A stretch of 64,000 nucleotides of DNA, taken from positions 124,001 through 188,000 of the forward strand of contig NZ_FWXN01000003.1 of the NCBI RefSeq assembly GCF_900176385.1, in the 5' to 3' direction. The DNA comes from Janibacter indicus (lineage in GTDB: Bacteria > Actinomycetota > Actinomycetes > Actinomycetales > Dermatophilaceae). The notes under the pieces were generated by a model, which worked only from the letters and a program-made list of their open reading frames with translations, searched no databases and was not told the origin of the DNA. A program made the translations under genes and the position numbers. Position 1 is the first letter of the stretch. Every line of letters starts with the position of its first letter. Shown piece by piece: positions 58,054-64,000 of this stretch.

Positions 58054-59190
58054 CTAGACCGTCAGCGGGCGCCCGGACCGCATCTCGGCGACGAGCGACC
58101 GGGTGACCTCGACGAGGTCGCCACCGTGGGCGTCGGCGGTGGCCAGCTGTCGCTGGTAGCTCGCGCCGGCCCGGATGATGTCCTCCACGCCGGCCAGCTC
58201 GCGCTCGCAGCCGAGGCGGCGGGCGATCGGGGTGAGGCGCTCGAGCAGGTCGTGCAGCTCATCGGTGACGAGGCGCTCGCGGTTGCGCGAGTCGAGGATG
58301 ATGATGGCGTCCATACCGTAGCGCGCGGTGCGCCACTTGTTTTCCTGCACGTGCCACGGCGGCAGCGTCGGGATCGTGCCGCCGTCGGTGAGCCGGTCGT
58401 CGAGGTGCACGAGAAGGCACTGGGTGAGGGCGGTCAGCGCCGCGATCTCGTGCAGCGTCGGCACGCCGTCGCACACCCGCACCTCGAGGGTGCCCAGGTG
58501 CGGCGCCGGACGCAGGTCCCAGCGCACCTCCTTGAGCTCGTCGATGACGCCGGTGACGAGCAGGTCGTCGACATAGCGCTCGTACTCGGCCCACGTCTCG
58601 AACTGGAAGGGCAGCCCGGCGGTCGGCAGCTGCTGGAAGAGCAGGGCGCGGTTGCTCGCGTAGTCGGTCGGGACCCCGCCCCACCACGGTGACGAGGCCG
58701 CGAGGGCCTGGAGGTGCGGCGCATAGCTGAGCATCCCCCCGAGCAGGGGCAGGACCTTGTCGCGGTGCGTGACGCCCACGTGGGTGTGCACGCCGTAGAT
58801 GACCATCTGCCGCCCCCACCACCGGGTGCGGTCGATGAGCGTCGCGTAGCGCTCCCCCTCGCTCACCTGCTGCGACTCCCACCTGGCGAAGGGGTGGGTG
58901 CCGGCGCTGATGAGCTCCAGCCCGAGGCCGTCGGTGACCCCGCGCAGCCTCGAGAGGCTGTCGGAGAGGTCGGCGACGACCTCGGGGACGTCCCGGCAGA
59001 TGCCCGTGACGAGCTCCACGGTGTTGGTGAGCAGCTCGCGGTGGACCTTGGGGGCCAGGCCGTCCTCCGCGGCCAGCGGCTCGACGACGGAGTCGGCGAG
59101 CGGCACGAGGTCGAGGGTCTCCCCGTCGACGAGGGCGATCTCCCACTCGACCCCGAGGGTGGGGCCGTCTGATGGGGTGAACTCGATCAT
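58054..59190 (-). CDS. Carboxylate-amine ligase, GCS2/YbdK family
   Basis: Member of the glutamate-cysteine ligase type 2 family (YbdK-like), 378 residues. Conserved pieces: LGVEWEIALVDGETLDLVP, ELISAGTHPFARWESQQVSE, YGVHTHVGV and APHLGTLEVRVCDGVPTL. Family members form gamma-glutamyl or other carboxylate-amine bonds with ATP; the actual substrate is unknown (weak gamma-glutamylcysteine synthetase activity is reported for YbdK). Start at the ATG at 59190 with AGAGG upstream, not the earlier in-frame ATG. Confidence 0.9.
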   Translation of the reverse strand: MIEFTPSDGPTLGVEWEIALVDGETLDLVPLADSVVEPLAAEDGLAPKVHRELLTNTVELVTGICRDVPEVVADLSDSLSRLRGVTDGLGLELISAGTHPFARWESQQVSEGERYATLIDRTRWWGRQMVIYGVHTHVGVTHRDKVLPLLGGMLSYAPHLQALAASSPWWGGVPTDYASNRALLFQQLPTAGLPFQFETWAEYERYVDDLLVTGVIDELKEVRWDLRPAPHLGTLEVRVCDGVPTLHEIAALTALTQCLLVHLDDRLTDGGTIPTLPPWHVQENKWRTARYGMDAIIILDSRNRERLVTDELHDLLERLTPIARRLGCERELAGVEDIIRAGASYQRQLATADAHGGDLVEVTRSLVAEMRSGRPLTV

Positions 59191-59305
59191 GAGGGCCTCT
59201 CGACGTCGCACCTACGGTCTCCCAGCCTAACCAGCGGGTATCGTCGCACGAGCCCGTCGCTCGTGTGTCATGCGGCGGGCCCCCCACGGAAGGTTCAGCA
59301 CGCAC

Positions 59306-60655
59306 ATGTCCCGACTCTTCGGCACCGACGGTGTTCGCGGCCTCGCCAACGGCGAGGTCATCACCGCAGACCTCGCCCTCGCTCTCGCCCAGGCCGCCGC
59401 GCGCGTCCTGCGCGACCCCGAGGGCCTGCAGGGCCACCGGCCGGTCGCGGTCGTGGGCCGTGACCCCCGCGCGTCGGGCGAGTTCCTCTCCGCCGCCGTC
59501 GTCGCCGGGCTCGCCAGCAGCGGCATCGACGTCCTCGACGCCGGTGTGGTGCCGACGCCGGCCGTCGCCTTCCTCACCGCCGAGGTGCACGCCGACTTCG
59601 GCGTCATGCTGTCGGCCTCGCACAACGCCATGCCCGACAACGGCATCAAGTTCTTCGCGAAGGGGGGCCACAAGCTCCCCGACGCCGTCGAGGACGCCAT
59701 CGAGGCGGCCATGGACGAGACGCCCGACCGCCCGACGGGCATCGACGTCGGGCGGGTCACGCCGATGGACGACGCAGGCGCCCGCTACGTGCGCCACCTG
59801 CTCGACGCGGTCGAGCAGCGTCTCGACGGGCTGACGATCGTCCTCGACTGCGCCCACGGCGCCGCGAGCCAGGTCTCGCCCGAGGCCTTCCGCCTCGCCG
59901 GCGCCGAGGTGCACGTCATCGGCGCCCGCCCCGACGGGCTCAACATCAACGACGGTGTCGGCTCGACGCACATCGAGGGCTTGCGCGCCGCCGTCGTGGA
60001 GCACGGCGCCGACCTCGGCATCGCGCACGACGGCGACGCCGACCGCTGCCTGGCGGTCGACGGGCAGGGCCGCGAGGTCGACGGCGACCAGATCATGGCG
60101 ATCCTCGCGCTCGCGCTCAAGGAGCACGGCGAGCTCGCCCAGGACACCCTCGTCGCGACGGTCATGAGCAACCTCGGTCTCCTGCGTGCCATGGAGTCCG
60201 CCGGCATCACCGTCGTGCAGGCCGGCGTCGGCGACCGCTACGTCCTCGAGGAGATGCGCAAGGGCGGCTTCTCGCTGGGTGGCGAGCAGTCCGGCCACGT
60301 CATCCTCCAGGAGCACGCGACCACGGGTGACGGTGTCCTCACCGGCCTGATGCTCGCCGCGCGGGTCGCCGAGACCGGTCGCTCGATGGCCGAGCTGGCC
60401 GGCGCGATGACCCGCATGCCGCAGGTGCTCATCAACGTCAAGGGCGTCGACAAGCACCGGGTCGACGACGACGAGGGCGTGCAGGCCGCGGTCACCGAGG
60501 TCCAGGCCTCGCTCGCCGACGAGGGGCGGGTCCTGCTGCGCAAGTCGGGTACCGAGCCGGTCGTGCGGGTCATGGTCGAGGCCGCGACTCACGAGCGCGC
60601 CCAGGAGTCGGCCGAGCGCCTGTCCGTCGTCGTCAAGGAGCGCCTGGCCCTCTGA
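59306..60655 (+). CDS. glmM: Phosphoglucosamine mutase
   Basis: Interconverts glucosamine-6-P and glucosamine-1-P for UDP-GlcNAc synthesis, 449 residues. [20 protein letters not shown] starts the fold, the phosphoserine loop is [16 protein letters not shown], the Mg loop is [12 protein letters not shown], and GGEQSGHVI and [15 protein letters not shown] close the sugar and phosphate sites. The rplM-rpsI-glmM order is common in Gram-positives. Confidence 0.97.
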   Translation: MSRLFGTDGVRGLANGEVITADLALALAQAAARVLRDPEGLQGHRPVAVVGRDPRASGEFLSAAVVAGLASSGIDVLDAGVVPTPAVAFLTAEVHADFGVMLSASHNAMPDNGIKFFAKGGHKLPDAVEDAIEAAMDETPDRPTGIDVGRVTPMDDAGARYVRHLLDAVEQRLDGLTIVLDCAHGAASQVSPEAFRLAGAEVHVIGARPDGLNINDGVGSTHIEGLRAAVVEHGADLGIAHDGDADRCLAVDGQGREVDGDQIMAILALALKEHGELAQDTLVATVMSNLGLLRAMESAGITVVQAGVGDRYVLEEMRKGGFSLGGEQSGHVILQEHATTGDGVLTGLMLAARVAETGRSMAELAGAMTRMPQVLINVKGVDKHRVDDDEGVQAAVTEVQASLADEGRVLLRKSGTEPVVRVMVEAATHERAQESAERLSVVVKERLAL

Positions 60656-60668
60656 CCGCCCCCGAGAC

Positions 60669-60732
60669 CGCATTGCCCTACGGCAATGCGCAATCGGGGC
60701 CGGGTGGGCCGCATTGCCCTACGGCAGTGCGG
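60669..60732. repeat. Tandem hairpin pair after glmM
   Basis: Two near-identical hairpins, each pairing CGCATTGCC with GGCAATGCG (or GGCAGTGCG) around CTAC, offset by 41 bases (60669-60690 and 60709-60732). They lie between the convergent glmM and NTF2-fold genes and probably act as terminators. Confidence 0.65.
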
Positions 60733-60744
60733 GCTCCGGTCGGG

Positions 60745-61098
60745 TCAGACGGCGGGGGTGTCGAAGAAGCTGCGGCGGGTGACGGCCCGCCCGGAGTCGT
60801 CGAGGACCCAGAAGTCGGCGAAGCCGACCCGCGCGACGCTGCCGTCCTTGAGCGTGCCGACGAAGCGCCCGTGGACCGCCACCCGCCGGCCGTCGACGAC
60901 GAGCTCGTCGAGCTCGTGCCGCCCGTCGGCGATGACGCGCTCCCCGCCGTAGAAGTCGGTGAGGGCCGCGTGCCCGACCATCGGGTCGTAGCCGGGACGG
61001 TGGTAGGTGGCGTCGGGCGCGAAGCAGTCGACGACGCCGGTCACGTCGCCTGCGTCGACGAGCGCGTAGTAGCGACGGACCGCCTGCTCGGCGTTCAT
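60745..61098 (-). CDS. NTF2-fold/SnoaL-like protein
   Basis: A 117-residue cone-shaped alpha+beta protein of the nuclear-transport-factor-2-like superfamily. AEQAVRRYYALVDAGDVTGV, FAPDATYHRPGYDPMVGHA and the beta-sheet ELDELVVDGRRVAVHGRFVG are typical. Such proteins are isomerases, hydrolases or ligand binders; the role here is unknown. The ATG overlaps the stop of the dehydrogenase upstream by four bases, so the two are translated together. Confidence 0.8.
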   Translation of the reverse strand: MNAEQAVRRYYALVDAGDVTGVVDCFAPDATYHRPGYDPMVGHAALTDFYGGERVIADGRHELDELVVDGRRVAVHGRFVGTLKDGSVARVGFADFWVLDDSGRAVTRRSFFDTPAV

Positions 61099-62168
61099 CG
61101 GGCCACGGTCCGTCCGAGGGCGGCGTCGGCACGCCGCAGGGCGGCCTCGACGGGCGTGATGCCCTCGGCCTCGGCCGCCTCGAGCAGGCCGGTGACCCGC
61201 TCGCCGATGCGGTCGATCGCCGCGAGCGTCTCCTCGTCGGACCAGCCCGCGACGCCGCCGTGGACCTGGATGACGCCGCCGGCGTTGGCGACGAAGTCGG
61301 GGACGAAGGTGATGCCCGCCGCCTGCAGGGCATCGGCGCAGTCGGGGGAGTCGAGGGTGTCGTTGGCCGCCCCGGCGATGATCCGTGCCGGGATGCGGTC
61401 GATGGTGTCGCGAGTCACCACGCGCGCGACCGCACAGGGCGCGAAGACGTCAGCCTCGGTGAAGGGGGCGGCCTCGGTGGGGACGGTGTCGCCGCCGAGC
61501 TCGGTGGCCAGAGCCTGCGCGCGGGCGGTGTCGATGTCGGCGAGCGTGACGCGGGCGCCGTCGCCGTGGGCGAGCCGGGCGACCTCCTCGCCGACGCTGC
61601 CGACGCCCTGGACGACGACGCGCAGATCGGACAGACCCCCTTCGCCGTGGTGGTGGACGGCCGCGGCTCGCATCGCCGCGTAGACACCACGGGCGGTGAA
61701 GGGGGAGGGGCTCACCTCGTCGCAGAAGGCCCGTGCACCCCCGTCGTCGCGAATGGTCTGCATGTCCTCGAGGAGGGTGCCCATGTCGACGCCGGGCACG
61801 TAGGAGCCGGCGGTGCGGGCGACCATCTGGCCGAAGCGGGCGAAGAGGGCGCGGCGCTCCGGGCTGCCGGGAGCGGGCGCGTCGCCGTCGAGCACGACGA
61901 CGGACTTCGCCCCGCCGTAGGGCAGCTCGGCGAGCGCGTGCTTGAGGGTCATCGCGGCCGCGAGTCGCTGGGCCTCACGGGCGGCGGCCTCGGTGGACGG
62001 GTAGGCGCGGTAGCGCACCCCGCCGAAGCCGGGGCCGAGGGTCGTGTCGTCGATCGCGATGACGGCGCGGAGGCCGACGCGGTCGTCGCGGCAGGTGATC
62101 GTCTGCTCGCTCGCCCAGGGTGTGGCGATGGCGTCGGACGTCGGGACGGGGTGGGTGACGGTGGTCAT
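61095..62168 (-). CDS. Leucine/phenylalanine/valine dehydrogenase-like enzyme
   Basis: NAD-dependent amino acid dehydrogenase of the Glu/Leu/Phe/Val family, 357 residues. The substrate domain has GPGFGGVRYRAYPS, the catalytic Lys region KHALAELPYGGAKSVVV and YVPGVDMGTLLED; the Rossmann part has VVVQGVGSVGEEVARLAHGD. Oxidative deamination of branched-chain amino acids would feed the mutase in this window through propionyl-CoA, but that link is inference. No clear ribosome site before the ATG. Confidence 0.9.
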   Translation of the reverse strand: MTTVTHPVPTSDAIATPWASEQTITCRDDRVGLRAVIAIDDTTLGPGFGGVRYRAYPSTEAAAREAQRLAAAMTLKHALAELPYGGAKSVVVLDGDAPAPGSPERRALFARFGQMVARTAGSYVPGVDMGTLLEDMQTIRDDGGARAFCDEVSPSPFTARGVYAAMRAAAVHHHGEGGLSDLRVVVQGVGSVGEEVARLAHGDGARVTLADIDTARAQALATELGGDTVPTEAAPFTEADVFAPCAVARVVTRDTIDRIPARIIAGAANDTLDSPDCADALQAAGITFVPDFVANAGGVIQVHGGVAGWSDEETLAAIDRIGERVTGLLEAAEAEGITPVEAALRRADAALGRTVAR

Positions 62169-62233
62169 GAGCCCATGGTGGCACTGCGGCTGTGACCCCC
62201 GTCACCGACCCCGGTCGTCGCCGGGCGGAAGAC

Positions 62234-62749
62234 TCAGTAGTGCTGGCTGATCAGGCCGGTGTCGACGTCGTAGACGAACCCGCCCACGGCGGCACGGTCG
62301 GCGATGAGCGGGTGCGAGCGCACCGCGGCGACGTCCTGACGAAGGGAGTCCAGCTGGTCGGTGACGACGTGGAAGCCCTGCCACGACGCGTCCTGACCGG
62401 CGGACTCGCCGACCTTCTGCCGCAGCTCGACCTCGGTCGAGCTGGTCATCGCGCACCGGGTGTGCGGGATGACGAGGACGCGCTTGACGTTGAGCAGGTG
62501 CACACCGAGGACGAGGGCCTCGAGGGCTGCGGCGGTGACGCGGCCACCGGGGTTGCGGAAGATCTTGGCGTCGCCCGGCTTCAGCCCGAGCATCCCCAGC
62601 GGGTCGATGCGGCTGTCCATGCAGGTGACGATCGCGACGCCGGCCTGGGCGATGCCGTCGAAGCCGCCGAGGGAGAAGTCGTCGGCGAAGGCGCGGTTGG
62701 CCTCGAGCAGGTCGGTGAAGGTGGCATCGTGGCCGGTGGGTGCACTCAT
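62234..62749 (-). CDS. Beta-carbonic anhydrase
   Basis: Zinc enzyme hydrating CO2 to bicarbonate, 171 residues. The ligands appear as Cys in IVTCMDSRIDP with the Asp-Arg dyad, and His and Cys in VIPHTRCAM. Short form common in Actinobacteria. ATG with AAAGGA 8 bases upstream. Confidence 0.95.
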   Translation of the reverse strand: MSAPTGHDATFTDLLEANRAFADDFSLGGFDGIAQAGVAIVTCMDSRIDPLGMLGLKPGDAKIFRNPGGRVTAAALEALVLGVHLLNVKRVLVIPHTRCAMTSSTEVELRQKVGESAGQDASWQGFHVVTDQLDSLRQDVAAVRSHPLIADRAAVGGFVYDVDTGLISQHY

Positions 62750-62776
62750 GGGGGAGTCCTTTCGGGGAGTGCTTGC

Positions 62777-62804
62777 ACAGTAGCCCCGCGGGGAAGGCTG
62801 CCAA
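62777..62804 (-). promoter_or_regulatory. Probable promoter of the carbonic anhydrase gene
   Basis: On the minus strand TTGGCA and TACTGT lie 16 bases apart, about 28 bases before the start codon. Confidence 0.45.
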
Positions 62805-62826
62805 TTCGTGACCCCCTATTCGTGAC
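62804..62826 (+). repeat. Direct repeat upstream of the solute-binding gene
   Basis: ATTCGTGAC occurs twice, at 62804-62812 and 62818-62826, with a 14-base period, in the divergent promoter region. A tandem regulator site is possible. A short palindrome AGACA-G-TGTCT lies at 62847-62857. Confidence 0.35.
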
Positions 62827-62912
62827 GTGGGGCACAGCGGAGGTGTAGACAGTGTCTGGGAGGCGGCGTCGGGCTCACGCCCACGTCGTGCCCCGCGGAC
62901 GAAAGGAACGAC

Positions 62913-64000
62913 GTGGAGACACGACGACGACGTCGGATCGCCTTCATGGCCGCCGCGGCGACGGCCGCGAGCCTCGGCCTGGCGGCCTGCGGTGACGACG
63001 GTTCGTCAGGCGGCTCGGCTCGCCTGACCTGGTACATCAACCCCGACGGCGGTGGCTCCGACCCGGCCGGTGGCGGGCAGGCGCAGCTGGCCAAGGAGTG
63101 CTCCGACGCCTCCGACGGCGCCTACGACATCAGCATCCAGCTGCTGCCCAACAGCGCGAGCGACCAACGCCAGCAGCTGCTGCGGCGCCTGGCCTCGCAG
63201 GACAAGGGCGTCGACATCATGTCGATCGACCCGGTCTTCGTCGCCGAGTTCGCCGAGGCCGGCTATCTCGCGCCGGTCCCCGAGGACAAGGTCTCCACCT
63301 TCACCGACGACGTCGTCGACCCGGCGGTCACCAACGCCACGTGGAAGGACGAGCTCGTCGCGGCCCCCTTCTGGGCCAACACCCAGGTCCTCTGGTATCG
63401 CAAGTCGGTGGCGAAGGAGGCCGGCCTCGACATGACCAAGCCGGTCACCTGGGACCAGGTCATCGACGCTGCGAAGAAGACCGACAGCAACATCGGCGTC
63501 CAGGCCTCGCGCTACGAGGGCTACATGGTGTGGATCAACGCCCTCGTCGAGGGCGGCGGCGACCACATCGTCGAAAATCCGGGGGCGGACGGCCCGGAGC
63601 TGAAGTTCGGTCTCGAGTCCGAGGGCGGCAAGAAGGCCGCCGAGATCATCCAGAAGCTCAACGACGACGGCGTCGGCGGGCCGGCGCTGGGCTCGACCGA
63701 CGAGACGTCGACGCTCGACATGTTCCAGAACGAGCAGGCCGGCTTCATGGTCAACTGGCCCTACGTCTACGCGGCGCTCAAGGGCGCCGAGGTCGACTGG
63801 ATCAAGGACCTCGCGTGGACGCGCTACCCGCAGACGACCGAGGGCACCGAGTCCAAGCCTCCGCTCGGCGGGATCGAGATGGGCGTGGCTCAGTCCTCGT
63901 CGAACCAGGAGCAGGCGTGGGAGGCCGTCGAGTGCCTCACCTCGCAGGAGAGCCAGAAGGCCTACATGCTCGGCACCGGCAATCCGGCCGCCCGCAAGGC
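62913..64000 (+). CDS. ABC transporter solute-binding lipoprotein (5' part)
   Basis: Family 1 extracellular solute-binding protein, cut by the window end after 362 codons. An Arg-rich N-terminus and hydrophobic stretch end in the lipobox LAAC (about residue 26), so it is an anchored lipoprotein. The mature part has LTWYINPDGGGSDPA, LLPNSASDQRQQLLRRLA, DIMSIDPVFVAEFAEAGYLA, APFWANTQVLWYRKSVAKEA and PLGGIEMGVAQSSSN, typical of sugar-binding proteins of the trehalose/maltose type (LpqY/ThuE-like). The sugar is inferred only. GTG start with GAAAGGAA upstream; permease and ATPase genes are expected beyond the window. Confidence 0.9.
   Translation, partial: METRRRRRIAFMAAAATAASLGLAACGDDGSSGGSARLTWYINPDGGGSDPAGGGQAQLAKECSDASDGAYDISIQLLPNSASDQRQQLLRRLASQDKGVDIMSIDPVFVAEFAEAGYLAPVPEDKVSTFTDDVVDPAVTNATWKDELVAAPFWANTQVLWYRKSVAKEAGLDMTKPVTWDQVIDAAKKTDSNIGVQASRYEGYMVWINALVEGGGDHIVENPGADGPELKFGLESEGGKKAAEIIQKLNDDGVGGPALGSTDETSTLDMFQNEQAGFMVNWPYVYAALKGAEVDWIKDLAWTRYPQTTEGTESKPPLGGIEMGVAQSSSNQEQAWEAVECLTSQESQKAYMLGTGNPAARK

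Noticed and set aside
60669-60732. Tandem repeats after glmM as a CRISPR remnant.
   Set aside because: Only two units, each a tight hairpin with a 19-base gap and no cas genes; terminator-like elements fit better.

Overview
The window is a high-GC, gene-dense stretch of an actinobacterial chromosome. The gene order (MaoC/HadB-like gene, tRNA-Trp, secE-nusG, L11-L1, L10-L7/L12, rpoBC, str, S10, spc and alpha clusters), frequent GTG/TTG starts, a TTG-initiated rpoB, Zn-type S14 and L36, a mutA-mutB-meaB cluster and terminators without U-tracts all fit Micrococcales. Intrasporangiaceae (Janibacter or relatives) is my best guess from general resemblance, not from a search. I see no IS element, prophage, CRISPR array or integrase.

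Layout. 1-6.1 kb: MaoC-fold dehydratase and murB, then a minus-strand group (secreted subtilase, adenosine deaminase, DUF5709 protein, AspT-type aminotransferase). 6.2-10.3 kb: tRNA-Trp, secE, nusG, rplK, rplA, rplJ, rplL. 10.4-11.6 kb: a phospholipase-D/cardiolipin-synthase-like gene on the minus strand. 12.0-19.5 kb: rpoB and rpoC. 19.8-21 kb: HU, a small membrane protein, a GNAT acetyltransferase. 21.2-25.6 kb: rpsL, rpsG, fusA, tuf. 25.7-28.8 kb: two divergent LuxR-like regulators, a Tat-exported cysteine protein and a BrkB/YihY membrane protein. 29.2-41.8 kb: the S10 and spc ribosomal clusters ending in secY-adk-map. 42-47 kb: methylmalonyl-CoA mutase (mutA, mutB) and its chaperone meaB. 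47-50.3 kb: a CPBP protease and a BCCT transporter, minus strand. 50.5-55.4 kb: infA, rpmJ, rpsM, rpsK, rpsD, rpoA, rplQ, truA. 55.4-56.7 kb: signal peptidase I and an ArsR-like regulator with a clear operator, minus strand. 57-58 kb: rplM-rpsI. 58-64 kb: a GCS2/YbdK-type ligase, glmM, a leucine-dehydrogenase-like gene with an NTF2-fold partner, a beta-carbonic anhydrase, and the 5' part of an ABC-transporter lipoprotein.

Most genes serve transcription, translation and protein export. Boundaries between transcription units are marked by long GC-rich hairpins, many built on the same CGAAGGG/CCCTTCG stem. Probable sigma-A promoters precede rplJ, rpoB, rpsL and rpsJ.

No wholly new multi-gene system is evident. 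The most notable observations are two drug-target substitutions at classical resistance positions (rpsL residue 88 is Arg, encoded by AGG; the rpoB residue equivalent to E. coli Ser531 is Asn), an adenosine deaminase that can only keep its metal site by starting at CTG, a CPBP protease fused to what looks like a dead glutamine-amidotransferase-like domain, an attenuator-like hairpin in the rplJ leader, and a perfect operator upstream of the ArsR-like gene.
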